From assembly GCF_014651835.1 (NCBI RefSeq), contig NZ_BMXQ01000002.1, positions 558,001 through 622,000 of the forward strand: a DNA stretch of 64,000 nucleotides. Reading direction: 5' to 3'. The notes under the pieces were generated by a model, which was not told where the DNA came from, ran no database searches, and saw nothing but the letters and a program-made list of their open reading frames with translations. Shown here piece by piece: positions 1-8,517 of this stretch. The stretch is from Pigmentiphaga litoralis (GTDB taxonomy: Bacteria > Pseudomonadota > Gammaproteobacteria > Burkholderiales > Burkholderiaceae_B). Numbering within the stretch: the stretch's first letter is position 1; every line of letters starts with the position of its first letter. The position numbers and the translations under genes were made by a program.

Positions 1-2
1 TT

Positions 3-302
3 TTCGTCGACCAGGTCAGCATGATGATGATCACGCTGCCGATCTTCATGCCGGTGGTGCAGGCGCTGGGGATAGACCCGGTGTGGTTTGGCGTGCTGTT
101 TCTGATCTGCATGCAGCTGGGGCTGCTCTTGCCGCCGCACGGGCTGCTTCTGATGACCATGCGCGGCGTGGCGCCGCCCCAGGTGACGATGGCGCACATC
201 TTCGTGGCGGTGGTGCCCTATGTGGTGATGAGCCTGCTGCTGCTGGCGGCCGTGTTCTTCATTCCGGGTATCGCCACCTGGCTGCCGGGAAGGATAGGCT
301 AG
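3..302 (+). CDS. TRAP transporter large permease (DctM-like), C-terminal fragment
   Basis: This is the last 99 codons of a gene that begins before the window; the frame is open from base 3 to the TAG at 300-302. The protein is hydrophobic, with FVDQVSMMMITLPIFMPVV followed by further membrane segments. That matches the C-terminal end of the large (DctM/SiaM) membrane subunit of tripartite ATP-independent periplasmic transporters, which import organic acids with Na+ or H+. The small subunit and receptor would lie to the left, outside the window. The family call is from the motif and hydrophobic pattern; the substrate is unknown. Confidence 0.8.
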   Translation, partial: FVDQVSMMMITLPIFMPVVQALGIDPVWFGVLFLICMQLGLLLPPHGLLLMTMRGVAPPQVTMAHIFVAVVPYVVMSLLLLAAVFFIPGIATWLPGRIG

Positions 303-384
303 GGCGGGGGAGTGCGGTGGGCGGTGTATGCTCTTGAACCTTCAGGGTACTGATGGTTTTCGGCCCCGCTCCTGCACTCTCATA

Positions 385-1593
385 ATGACAACTCCGCTTG
401 CCGAGCCCACGGCTCAGTCGGTGCCACCGGTACCGACCCGTCTTTCCGTCTTCCTGCTCGCCATGGCCTCGTTCGCCAGCGCATGCGCCTTCCGTATCGG
501 CGACCCGCTGTTGCCGCAGCTGTCCGTCGAATTCGGCACCACCCCCAGCATTGCCGCCCACGTCGTCACCGTGTTCGCGATCGCCTATGGCATCGCGCAG
601 TTCTTCTATGGACCGCTGGGCGACCGTATCGGCAAGTACCGCACGATCACGCTGGCCACGCTCTTCTGTTCGGTCGGCAGCATCGGCGCCGCGCTGGCGC
701 CGTCCCTGGATGTGCTGGTGTTCTGCCGGGTGCTGTCGGGCATCGGGGGCGCGGGGGTCATGCCGCTCGCCCTGGCGTGGCTTGGCGACAGCGTGCCGTA
801 CGAACGGCGTCAGGCCACCATGGCGCGCTTCCTGGTGGGGTCGATTACCGGCATTGCGGGCGGTCAGGTGATTGGCGGCCTGTTCGCCGACACGCTGGGG
901 TGGCGTTCCGGCTTCGTGTTCCTGGCCGCCATGTATCTGTGCGCGGGCGTTGCGCTGCATGTGTTCCGGCCTGCCGGGCAGGTGGTGCCGCCGCGTCGTC
1001 CGGGCCACCTGTTCTCGACCGTCGCGCATCTGTTCTCGGTCAAATGGGCACGGGTGATCATCCTGGCTGGCTTTCTGGAAGGCGCCATTGTCTTCGGCAT
1101 CCTGGCCTTCGTCCCCAGTTATCTGCAGACGCGCTTTGGCGTGTCGGCCACGGTCGCAGGCGCCAGCGGGGCGGTGTTTGCCGTCGGCGGCTATCTGTAT
1201 GTGGCGGTTGCGAACTGGTTCGTGCCGTGGCTGGGTGAACGAAAGATGGTGCTGACCGGCGGCTTCGTGCTGGCGCTGGCCTTCCTGACACTGCTGGTCG
1301 GCTGGTCGTGGACCTTTGCGTTGCCAGCCGGCCTGCTGTGCGGCTTTGGCTATTACCTGGTGCACAGCACGCTGCAGACGCAGGCCACGCAGATGGCGCC
1401 GCAGATTCGTGGCACCGCTGTCGCCATGTTTGCGTCCTTCCTGTTTACCGGCCAGTCGCTGGGTGTGTGGGCGGTGTCGCAGATCGATGCGCACGTGGGC
1501 GTGTCGTGGGCCTTTGCGCTGGCCATGGTGATGATGCCGATGGTGACGATTGCACTGGCCACCGCCATGCGCCGGCGCAAGCGCCTGGGGTGA
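385..1593 (+). CDS. MFS transporter, 12-TM (DHA1-type)
   Basis: A 402-residue integral membrane protein with about twelve hydrophobic segments. Residues near 85-95 (YGPLGDRIGKYRT) match the loop 2-3 signature of the major facilitator superfamily, GxLaDrxGrr, and a proline/glycine-rich motif C-like stretch (GIGGAGVMPLALAW) follows. The layout is that of drug/metabolite H+ antiporters. I start at the ATG at 385 because the upstream in-frame ATG (328) would add a polar 19-residue leader ahead of the usual short N-terminus; neither has a strong ribosome binding site. It stands alone between the TRAP tail and the dioxygenase gene. The substrate cannot be read from sequence. Confidence 0.85.
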   Translation: MTTPLAEPTAQSVPPVPTRLSVFLLAMASFASACAFRIGDPLLPQLSVEFGTTPSIAAHVVTVFAIAYGIAQFFYGPLGDRIGKYRTITLATLFCSVGSIGAALAPSLDVLVFCRVLSGIGGAGVMPLALAWLGDSVPYERRQATMARFLVGSITGIAGGQVIGGLFADTLGWRSGFVFLAAMYLCAGVALHVFRPAGQVVPPRRPGHLFSTVAHLFSVKWARVIILAGFLEGAIVFGILAFVPSYLQTRFGVSATVAGASGAVFAVGGYLYVAVANWFVPWLGERKMVLTGGFVLALAFLTLLVGWSWTFALPAGLLCGFGYYLVHSTLQTQATQMAPQIRGTAVAMFASFLFTGQSLGVWAVSQIDAHVGVSWAFALAMVMMPMVTIALATAMRRRKRLG

Positions 1594-1660
1594 TCGGGCA
1601 GGCCGCCACATAGCGTCTGCTTATTCGTTTTTCGGACTAACCATAGAAAGAATGCGTTGT

Positions 1661-1688
1661 TTGAGTTGTTAGGCGGACTGCCTATATT
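1661..1688 (+). promoter_or_regulatory. Candidate sigma-70 promoter for the TauD-like gene
   Basis: TTGAGT (1661-1666) and TATATT (1683-1688) are separated by 16 bp, about 75 bp ahead of the dioxygenase start codon, in a locally AT-rich patch. The match to consensus is reasonable; activity is inferred. Confidence 0.4.
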
Positions 1689-1762
1689 GGTGACCTTGGG
1701 GCCGCACCCAGCAGTGACGGTGCTGCCCCTATCTGCACCAACGCAACTCAAACGGAGCATCT

Positions 1763-2662
1763 ATGTCGGCGGTTCTTCAACAGCAACCTACCCACCGCAT
1801 CACGCGCAACCAGGATTTCGAGGTTCTTGCGTTCGATGCGCCGCTGGGCGCGGAGATCGTCGGCATCGATCTGTCCACACCGCTGTCCGACAGCGATTTT
1901 GCCCGGGTGCATCGCGCCCATCTCGACTACCACGTGGTGGTGTTCCGCGATCAGCGCATCAGCCCGCAGCAGCATGTCGAATTCAGCGCGCGCTTTGGCC
2001 CCCTGCAGCGCCATGTGCTCAAGCAGTTCGCACTGGCCGGGCATCCGGAAATTCTGATCGTGTCCAACGTGGTGGAAGACGGCAAGCCGATTGGCCTGGG
2101 TGACGCCGGCAAGTACTGGCATTCGGACCTGTCGTACAAGGAATTGCCCAGCCTCGGTTCCTTGCTGCATGCGCAGGAATTGCCGTCGGAAGGCGGTGAC
2201 ACCTTGTTCGCCAACCAGCACCTGGCCTACGAGCAACTGCCCGCCCACCTGCGCACCGCGATCGAAGGCCGCAGCGCCGAACACTCCTACCTGGCCAAAT
2301 ACGCCGAGCTGCAACAGAACGCGCCGTGGCGCCCCAAGCTGACCGAAGCGCAGATCGCCGAAGTGCAGGCTGTGGTCCACCCCATCGTGCGCACGCATCC
2401 GGAAACCGGCAAGAAAGCCCTGTTCGTCAGCGAACATTTCACGACCCGCGTCGTCGGGCTGCCCGAAGACGAAAGCCAGGCCTTGTTGAACGAACTGTTC
2501 GCGCTCAGCTCGCGCGATGCACTTGTCTATCGCCATCAGTGGGCCGACCACGACCTGGTGTTCTGGGACAACCGGTCCGTCACGCACCTGGCCGCGGGCT
2601 GTCCGGACCACCTGCGCCGCAAGCTGTTCCGCACGACGATCGAAGGCGATCGTCCGTTCTGA
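1763..2662 (+). CDS. TauD/TfdA-family 2-oxoglutarate Fe(II) dioxygenase
   Basis: A 299-residue cytoplasmic non-heme iron dioxygenase. The facial triad is visible: HSD at 120-122, the distal His at about 275 (SVTHLA), and the 2-oxoglutarate-binding Arg 15 residues later at about 290. That spacing is the one seen in TauD. The family oxidises substrates such as taurine, alkyl sulfonates or 2,4-D using 2-oxoglutarate and O2. The length is typical. The gene precedes a nitrate/sulfonate-type ABC importer on the same strand, so import of the substrate followed by oxidative cleavage is a fair inference. Whether the substrate is a sulfonate, an aryloxy acid or something else is not determined. Confidence 0.88.
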   Translation: MSAVLQQQPTHRITRNQDFEVLAFDAPLGAEIVGIDLSTPLSDSDFARVHRAHLDYHVVVFRDQRISPQQHVEFSARFGPLQRHVLKQFALAGHPEILIVSNVVEDGKPIGLGDAGKYWHSDLSYKELPSLGSLLHAQELPSEGGDTLFANQHLAYEQLPAHLRTAIEGRSAEHSYLAKYAELQQNAPWRPKLTEAQIAEVQAVVHPIVRTHPETGKKALFVSEHFTTRVVGLPEDESQALLNELFALSSRDALVYRHQWADHDLVFWDNRSVTHLAAGCPDHLRRKLFRTTIEGDRPF

Positions 2663-2770
2663 ACCGGGCCGGCGACGCCGGCGGCCAGGGTGTGCCAGCC
2701 GGCCTTTGACACCTGCACGGGATATGCGCCAGGCGACATCCTGCGCGGCGCACCGGTCACCCCCGACGCG

Positions 2771-2812
2771 TTCCACCTAACACCTTCCACCTGACCCCTT
2801 CCACCTGATGAC
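2771..2812 (+). repeat. Three tandem 14-bp imperfect repeats
   Basis: TTCCACCTAACACC, TTCCACCTGACCCC and TTCCACCTGATGAC lie head to tail at 2771, 2785 and 2799, in the gap between the dioxygenase and the receptor gene. All three share TTCCACCT. They may be slippage products; no function is evident. Confidence 0.7.
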
Positions 2813-2903
2813 CCGCCATGCCGACAACCGGCGTGCGGGCGGTCACGCCGGTACCCCGTGCGTGACGATGCCTTTCCGACCACCCCTACGGAGCACCGCT
2901 GCA

Positions 2904-3944
2904 ATGACTTTTTTGACTTCCCCCGACCGCGCCGGATGGCGGCGTGTGGCTGGTGTCTTCGGCGTCAGCCTGGGCCTGATGTCGGCCGGCGTTGCCATGC
3001 CGACCGTGGCGCACGCGGAAGGCAAGCTGCGCGTGGCCGAGCAGTTCGGCATCGTCTACCTGCTGCTGAATGTGGTGCGTGACCAGAAGCTGGTCGAAAA
3101 GTACGGCAAGCAGGCCGGGGTGGACGTCAAGGTCGAATGGACGCAGCTGTCGGGCGGATCCTCCGTGAACGACGCGCTGCTGACCGGCGCCATCGATGTG
3201 GCCGGCGCCGGTGTCGGTCCGCTGCTGACGGTCTGGGACCGCACCAAGGGCAAGCAGAACGTCAAGGGCGTGGCGTCGCTGGGCAACTTTCCCTACCTGC
3301 TGTTGAGCAGCAACCCGGCCGTCAAGACCATTGCCGACTTCTCCGGCAAAGACCGGATCGCCGTGCCTGCCGTGGGCGTGTCGGTGCAATCGCGTTATCT
3401 GCAGATGGCATCCGCCAAGCTGTGGGGCGACAAGGATTTCAACCGCCTCGACAAGTATTCGGTGGCCATCCCGCATCCGGATGCCACCAACGCCTTGCTG
3501 GCCGGCGGCACCGAGATCAACGCCCACTTCTCCAATCCGCCGTTCCAGTACCAGGCGCAAGCCAACAAGGCCGTGCACGTCGTGCTGAATTCGTATGACG
3601 TAATCGGCCCCAATTCGCCGACCGTGCTGTTCGCCACCGAAAAATTCCGCGAACAGAATCCCAAGACCTACAAGGCCTTCCAGCAAGCCCTGCAGGAAGC
3701 CGCGCAATACATCCAGAAGAACCACGAAGGCGCGGCTGACACCTACCTGCGCGTGACCGGCGGCAAGGCCGATCGTGCCGAGCTGCTCCGTATCCTGGCC
3801 GATCCGCAAGTGCAGTTCACCGCCGTGCCGAAGAACACCTTGCCGATGGCCGAGTTCCTGCATCGTGTCGGCGCCATCAAGAACAAGCCCGCGTCGTGGA
3901 AAGACTATTTCTTTGACGATGCGGCCACCACCGGAGGCAGTTGA
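2904..3944 (+). CDS. ABC transporter substrate-binding protein (NMT1/SsuA/TauA-like)
   Basis: A 346-residue periplasmic receptor. From the ATG at 2904, which has GGAG about 10 bp upstream, the N-terminus has two Arg, a hydrophobic core and a VAHA-E cleavage site, so it is exported. An upstream in-frame ATG at 2808 would bury this signal and is rejected. The mature protein shows the NMT1/SsuA pattern: an early EQFGIVYLLLNVV, a GGSSVNDALLTGAIDVAGAG ligand-site region, and TVLFATEKF in lobe 2. It overlaps no gene and is followed by the ATPase after 1 bp. The ligand is probably a sulfonate, nitrate-like or aromatic acid anion. Confidence 0.85.
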   Translation: MTFLTSPDRAGWRRVAGVFGVSLGLMSAGVAMPTVAHAEGKLRVAEQFGIVYLLLNVVRDQKLVEKYGKQAGVDVKVEWTQLSGGSSVNDALLTGAIDVAGAGVGPLLTVWDRTKGKQNVKGVASLGNFPYLLLSSNPAVKTIADFSGKDRIAVPAVGVSVQSRYLQMASAKLWGDKDFNRLDKYSVAIPHPDATNALLAGGTEINAHFSNPPFQYQAQANKAVHVVLNSYDVIGPNSPTVLFATEKFREQNPKTYKAFQQALQEAAQYIQKNHEGAADTYLRVTGGKADRAELLRILADPQVQFTAVPKNTLPMAEFLHRVGAIKNKPASWKDYFFDDAATTGGS

Positions 3945-3945
3945 G

Positions 3946-4851
3946 ATGACATCCCCCGTTCTGAGCCTGGCGTCGGCCAACGACGGGCCGGCGGGTTCCG
4001 CCGCCGCTGCGCCTGCGGACTCGCCCCTGCTGCAAGTGCGCGGCGTCAGCCTCGACTACACCACCGGCAACACCGTGGTGCGCGCGACGCATCAGGTCGA
4101 CTTCAACGTGTACCAGGCCGACCGCTTCGTGCTGCTTGGCCCGTCGGGCTGCGGCAAGTCCACATTGCTCAAAGCGATTGCCGGCTTCCATCCGACCTCG
4201 CAGGGCGAGATCGCCCTGGCCGGAGAACGCGTGGCCGAGCCCGGTCCCGACCGCATCGTCGTGTTCCAGGAATTCGACCAGCTGCCGCCGTGGAAGACGG
4301 TGCTGCAAAACGTCATGTTCCCCCTGCGCGCGTCGCGCACCCTGGGCCGCAAGGAGGCCGAGGAACGTGCACGGCACTACCTGGCCAAGGTGGGGCTGTC
4401 GGCCTTTGCCGATGCCTATCCGCATACCTTGTCGGGCGGCATGAAGCAGCGCGTGGCCATTGCCCGCGCGCTGGCCATGCAGCCCAAGGTGCTCTTGATG
4501 GACGAACCGTTTGCCGCACTGGACGCGCTGACCCGCCGCAAGATGCAGGAAGAGCTGCTGGCGCTGTGGGACGACATCCACTTCACGCTGCTGTTCGTGA
4601 CGCACTCGATTGAAGAGGCGTTGGTGGTCGGCAACCGCATCCTGCTGCTGTCGCCGCACCCGGGCCGCGTGCGCGCCGAAATCAACGCGCATCAGTTCGG
4701 CCTGCATAGCCAGGGCGGCGCGGAATTCCAGTCGACGGCGCAGCGGATTCATCGCCTGTTGTTCGATACGCCGGCGCCCGATGCACAAGGCGCAGCCGAT
4801 GCGGCGCCCGCTGCGGAAGTGCCAGGGCGCGTGCGACTGGCAGCGGTGTGA
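3946..4851 (+). CDS. ABC transporter ATP-binding protein (SsuB/TauB-like)
   Basis: A 301-residue cytoplasmic ATPase of the nitrate/sulfonate/taurine importer class. Visible motifs are Walker A GPSGCGKST at 65-73, the Q-loop (FQEFDQL), signature LSGGMKQR, Walker B LLMDEP with the D-loop AALDAL, and the switch His in VTHSIEEA. I start at 3946, just after the receptor gene's TGA, because the residues upstream belong to the receptor in another frame. About 30 Ala/Gly/Pro-rich residues precede the NBD. It works with the flanking receptor and permease. Confidence 0.93.
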   Translation: MTSPVLSLASANDGPAGSAAAAPADSPLLQVRGVSLDYTTGNTVVRATHQVDFNVYQADRFVLLGPSGCGKSTLLKAIAGFHPTSQGEIALAGERVAEPGPDRIVVFQEFDQLPPWKTVLQNVMFPLRASRTLGRKEAEERARHYLAKVGLSAFADAYPHTLSGGMKQRVAIARALAMQPKVLLMDEPFAALDALTRRKMQEELLALWDDIHFTLLFVTHSIEEALVVGNRILLLSPHPGRVRAEINAHQFGLHSQGGAEFQSTAQRIHRLLFDTPAPDAQGAADAAPAAEVPGRVRLAAV

Positions 4852-4932
4852 GGGCGGTGCCTGCCCCTGCGACGATGAGCGCGTGACTCGAGCCCGCCAC
4901 AGCGACGTCTGAATTTTTTTGATCGAGCAGTC

Positions 4933-5808
4933 ATGACTACCCAAACCGTGTTTCCTCCGATCCGTCCGGAATACGAGCTGCCGCTCGCACCGGTCGGCGA
5001 CCTGCCCCTGAAGCGCGAGCTGCCGTTCACGCAGCGCCTGTGGCGCCAGGCGTGGCTGCGCAAGACCGTGATCCTGCTGCTGCTGGCGGTGCTGTGGGAA
5101 GCCGTTGCGCGCTGGCAGGACAACGACCTGCTGCTGCCCGGTTTTTTGCAGACGGCCGCGGCCTTCGTCGATGGCGTCGCGACCGGCGAATTGCTGACGC
5201 GGGTCCAGGCGTCGTTGTGGGTACTGTTGCAGGGCTATGTGGCCGGCATCGTGCTCGCCTTCGTGCTGACCACGTTGGCCGTCTCCACGCAGTTCGGCCG
5301 CGACTTGTTGAGCACGCTCACGTCCATGTTCAACCCGTTGCCGGCCATCGCACTGTTGCCGCTGGCCCTGCTGTGGTTCGGCCTGGGCAACGGCAGCCTG
5401 ATCTTCGTGCTGATCCACTCGGTGCTGTGGCCGCTGGCGCTCAACACCTATGCCGGTTTCCAGGGCGTGTCGGACACCCTGCGCATGGGCGGCCGCAACT
5501 ACGGCCTGCGCGGCCTGCGCTATGTGCTGGCGATCCTGGTGCCCGCCGCCTTGCCAGCCATCCTGTCCGGCCTGAAAATCGGCTGGGCCTTTGCGTGGCG
5601 CACGCTGATCGCGGCGGAACTCGTCTTCGGGGCCTCGTCGGGCAAGGGCGGCCTGGGCTGGTACATCTTCCAGAACCGCAACGAGCTCTACACCGACAAG
5701 GTGTTCGCCGGCCTGGCCATGGTGATCGTGATCGGCCTGGTGGTCGAAAACCTGGTCTTCAACCTGCTGGAGCGCGCCACCGTTCGCAAGTGGGGCATGC
5801 AGCGCTAA
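4933..5808 (+). CDS. ABC transporter permease (SsuC/TauC-like)
   Basis: A 291-residue inner-membrane permease with a cytoplasmic N-terminal tail of about 45 residues and six or so membrane helices. The EAA-type cytoplasmic loop that docks the ATPase is visible as DTLRMGGRNYGLRG followed by VLVPAALPAILSGLK. The family and gene order (receptor, ATPase, permease) identify it as the membrane channel of the importer encoded at 2904-4851. An 81-bp gap separates it from the ATPase gene, and a strong hairpin terminator follows it. Confidence 0.92.
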   Translation: MTTQTVFPPIRPEYELPLAPVGDLPLKRELPFTQRLWRQAWLRKTVILLLLAVLWEAVARWQDNDLLLPGFLQTAAAFVDGVATGELLTRVQASLWVLLQGYVAGIVLAFVLTTLAVSTQFGRDLLSTLTSMFNPLPAIALLPLALLWFGLGNGSLIFVLIHSVLWPLALNTYAGFQGVSDTLRMGGRNYGLRGLRYVLAILVPAALPAILSGLKIGWAFAWRTLIAAELVFGASSGKGGLGWYIFQNRNELYTDKVFAGLAMVIVIGLVVENLVFNLLERATVRKWGMQR

Positions 5809-5881
5809 GGCGTTCTACGCTACAGCAGTTCGCTTCGCTTGCAGGCGCCGCAACCAGCCCCCTCCGCAACCCACTCCCACC

Positions 5882-5907
5882 AAGGCCCGGCTCAGTCCGG
5901 GCCTTTT
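5882..5907 (+). terminator. Rho-independent terminator after the ABC operon
   Basis: A perfect 9-bp stem, AAGGCCCGG (5882-5890) with CCGGGCCTT (5897-5905), encloses a 6-base loop and ends in a T4 run. It lies about 75 bp past the permease stop. Confidence 0.8.
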
Positions 5908-6201
5908 CACGTGCGCTGCGACGTCAGAACGCACTGAAAACGCGTTCACCACCGTGCATTCCCGGCCATCCTGGTGCACCACTGCACCACACGCCAGCAC
6001 CTTGTAAACGCCGGCCTTTTTCGCTTGCCAAAGCAAACCGAACGGGACTACGCTGCAAAAAATGGAGTAAACACTCCATTAGTTAAGTTTCCACTTACCA
6101 AAATCAAGGACGCCGCCGTCCTCCAGGGCACGGTCGATCTGGCTCCGCCAGTCGACCCGTGCCGCCCCTGGGGGAGACGCGCAGCGTCCAGGGGGGGCTA
6201 T
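5908..6201. other. Intergenic region with no recognisable gene
   Basis: Together with the terminator this makes the 393-bp gap between the permease and Rieske genes. I see no coding capacity with plausible codon use. The right half turns AT-rich around the palindrome at 6061-6080, which suggests the promoter of the Rieske gene. The stretch just before the gene (6120-6200) is again GC-rich and ends in a G7 run that can serve as the Shine-Dalgarno sequence. Confidence 0.6.
6061..6080. promoter_or_regulatory. Perfect 8-4-8 palindromic operator candidate
   Basis: AATGGAGT-AAAC-ACTCCATT is a perfect inverted repeat in an AT-rich patch 122 bp ahead of the Rieske oxygenase start. Its size and symmetry fit a dimeric helix-turn-helix repressor site (TetR, GntR or IclR type). 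No regulator gene is adjacent; the nearest is the TetR gene at 9643. Function is inferred. Confidence 0.55.
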
Positions 6202-7242
6202 ATGTACATGCGCAACACCTGGTACCCGCTCACCTGGTCCCGCAATGTGGGCCGCACGCTGGCCCGCCACGTGGTGATCGAAGAAGATCTGGTCGTCTAC
6301 AGGACCGAAGCCGGCAAGACGGTGGCGCTCGAAGACGCGTGCCCGCACAAGCTGGCGCCGCTGTCGATCGGCACCCTGAAAGGCGACACGGTGGAATGCG
6401 GCTATCACGGGCTGACCTTCGACTGCAGCGGATCGTGTACGCGGGTGCCGGGGCAGGCCAACGTGCCGGCCAGCCTCAAGGTGCGGGCCTACCCGACCGT
6501 CGAGAACATGGGCATGGTGTGGGTGTGGATGGGCGACCCGGCTTTGGCCGATCCGTCCACCGTATTCGACCTGCCGGAGTACCACGACCCGGCCTACAGC
6601 GTGGTCGAAGGCGACGCCTTGCCGGTCGCGGCCAGCTATTTGAACCTGGCCGACAACCTGTGCGATCCGTCGCACGTGGCCTTCGTGCACAAATCCACGC
6701 TGTCCAATCCCGAACATGGCGACGTGCCGGTCATGTACGAGCGGCAGGACGGCAAGGTCGTGACCTGGCGCTGGATCATCGACTCGCCGCTGATTCCGAT
6801 CTTCCAGGGGCTCAAGCCCTTTGAAGGCAATGTCGACCGCTGGCATTACTACCACTACTACGCGCCGTGCATCGCGGTGATCGATTTCGGGTCCGCGCCC
6901 ACGGGCACCGGTGCGCCCGAGGGCAAGCGGCAGGACGCGATCCAGATGTATGCCTGCCACTTCATCACGCCGGTGGACGCGACCACTTGCGTGCAGCACT
7001 GGCTGTGCATCAAGAACCTGCCGGCCGATCCCGCCACGGACAGCCGCCTCGCTGCGGGCCTGCGTCTTGCCTTCGATGAAGACAAGACCCTGCTCGAAGC
7101 CATCCAGCGCAATGAGGTCAAGCCGCGGTCGACCCGGCCGGTCAAGCTGGCCATCGATGTGTCGTCGGTGCGCATGCGGCGCATGGTGGACGAGATGATC
7201 GCTGCCGAACAGTCGGCGGAATCATCGGTAGTGACTGCCTGA
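6202..7242 (+). CDS. Rieske non-heme iron oxygenase, VanA-like alpha subunit
   Basis: A 346-residue oxygenase. The Rieske [2Fe-2S] ligands are C47/H49 and C66/H69 (CPH, 16 residues, CGYH). The mononuclear iron site is DPSHVAFVH, with D155, H158 and H163, followed by the VanA-type C-terminal domain. The N-terminus MYMRNTWYPL is typical of vanillate O-demethylase-type single-subunit oxygenases, which demethylate or hydroxylate aromatic acids. An alternative start is ATG 6208. No VanB-type reductase lies in the window, so electrons must come from an unlinked gene. The orphan receptor gene follows 55 bp later, pointing to a shared aromatic-acid role. Confidence 0.88.
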   Translation: MYMRNTWYPLTWSRNVGRTLARHVVIEEDLVVYRTEAGKTVALEDACPHKLAPLSIGTLKGDTVECGYHGLTFDCSGSCTRVPGQANVPASLKVRAYPTVENMGMVWVWMGDPALADPSTVFDLPEYHDPAYSVVEGDALPVAASYLNLADNLCDPSHVAFVHKSTLSNPEHGDVPVMYERQDGKVVTWRWIIDSPLIPIFQGLKPFEGNVDRWHYYHYYAPCIAVIDFGSAPTGTGAPEGKRQDAIQMYACHFITPVDATTCVQHWLCIKNLPADPATDSRLAAGLRLAFDEDKTLLEAIQRNEVKPRSTRPVKLAIDVSSVRMRRMVDEMIAAEQSAESSVVTA

Positions 7243-7297
7243 GCTTTCCCTTTCCGGCCATCCGGCCGCTTCCTGACGTCTTCTTCCGGAGAGTTCC

Positions 7298-8503
7298 ATG
7301 CCTCGTTTCCATGCGGTGTTCGCGGTGTGCCTGGCCGCCGCGGTCTGTAGCGCGAGCCCGTCGGTGCACGCCCAGGGCGTCATCAAGATCGGCGAGATCA
7401 ACAGCTACAAGGCGCTGCCCGCGCTGATGGTGCCCTACAAGAAAGGGTGGGAGCTGGCGCAAGACGAAATCAATGCCAGCGGCGGCCTGCTCGGCAAGAA
7501 GCTTGAGACGGTCTTTCGCGACGACAATGCCAACCCTGGCGATGCGGTGCGGGTGGCCGACGAACTGCTGGTGCGCGAAAACGTGGACGTGCTGTCAGGC
7601 GTGACGTTGTCCAACGTCGGGCTGGCGGTTGCCGACTTTGCCAAGCAGCGCAAACGGTTCTTTCTGGCGTCGGGTCCGCTCAGCGACCGCATGGTCTGGG
7701 AAAACGGCAACCGCTACACCTACCGGCTGCGGTCAGGCACGCATGTGCTGGCCGCGTCGGTCGTGGCCGAAGCGGCGCAGCTGAAAAAGAAGCGTTGGGC
7801 CATCGTGTATCCCAATTACGAATACGGCCAGGCCGCGGTCAAGACCTTCAAGGAAGCGCTGAAGAAGGCGCAACCCGACGTCGAGTTCGTGGCCGAGCAG
7901 GCACCGCCCTACGGCAAGATCGACGCGGGCGCGGTCGCGCAGGCCCTGGCCGACGCCAAACCCGATGCGATCTTCAACGTGCTGTTTGGTGTGGACCTGA
8001 CCAAGTTCGCGCGCGAAGGCAAGACGCGTGGCCTGTTCGAGGGCAGGGAAGTCGTCAGCCTGCTGACGGGTGAGCCCGAGTACCTGGACCCGCTGAAAGA
8101 CGACGCACCCGATAACTGGATCACGACGGGCTATCCCTACTACAGCATCGCCACGCCGGAACACAAGGCCTTCGTTGCGGCCTACCAGAAGAAGTACAAC
8201 GACTACCCGCGCCTGAACTCGGTGGTGGGCTACGCCACGGTCAAGGCGATTGCTGCGGGCATCAAGAAGGCCGGGTCGACGGATAGCGAGAAGCTGGCGA
8301 CGGCTTTCAGCGGACTGTCGTTCGACACGCCCTTCGGCCCGTCGGTGTTCCGTGCCATCGACAACCAGTCCACCTTTGGCATCTACGTGGGCCGACTGGG
8401 TGTCAAGGACGGCAAGGGCTATATGAAGACCGCCGCCTACATCGACGGCGCGACGCTGCAGCCGACCGACGATCAGGTGCGCGCATGGCGGACGGCGCCG
8501 TAA
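7298..8503 (+). CDS. LivK-type ABC substrate-binding protein
   Basis: A 401-residue periplasmic receptor of the branched-chain-amino-acid (HAAT) family. It has a Sec signal ending SVHA-QG, then IKIGEINSYKALPALMVPY, the family's GLLGKKLETVFRDDNANP segment, and a YPNYEYGQAAVKTFKE lobe-2 start. In this family many members bind aromatic acids rather than amino acids. It has no membrane or ATPase genes of its own nearby; the nearest Liv set begins at 10818 with its own receptor. A GGAG sequence precedes the start. It sits between the Rieske gene and the TIM-barrel gene, which suggests delivery of the oxygenase substrate. Confidence 0.88.
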   Translation: MPRFHAVFAVCLAAAVCSASPSVHAQGVIKIGEINSYKALPALMVPYKKGWELAQDEINASGGLLGKKLETVFRDDNANPGDAVRVADELLVRENVDVLSGVTLSNVGLAVADFAKQRKRFFLASGPLSDRMVWENGNRYTYRLRSGTHVLAASVVAEAAQLKKKRWAIVYPNYEYGQAAVKTFKEALKKAQPDVEFVAEQAPPYGKIDAGAVAQALADAKPDAIFNVLFGVDLTKFAREGKTRGLFEGREVVSLLTGEPEYLDPLKDDAPDNWITTGYPYYSIATPEHKAFVAAYQKKYNDYPRLNSVVGYATVKAIAAGIKKAGSTDSEKLATAFSGLSFDTPFGPSVFRAIDNQSTFGIYVGRLGVKDGKGYMKTAAYIDGATLQPTDDQVRAWRTAP

Positions 8504-8517
8504 TGAAGGGCGCCGTC

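Noticed and set aside
3877-5418. A 513-codon minus-strand frame
   Set aside because: Antisense to the ABC ATPase and permease genes; composition is Gln/Arg/His-rich with no domain.
1763-5808. A confirmed taurine-utilisation (tauABCD) operon
   Set aside because: The families match, but gene order differs and nothing in the sequence proves a sulfonate substrate, so I gave no tau gene symbols.
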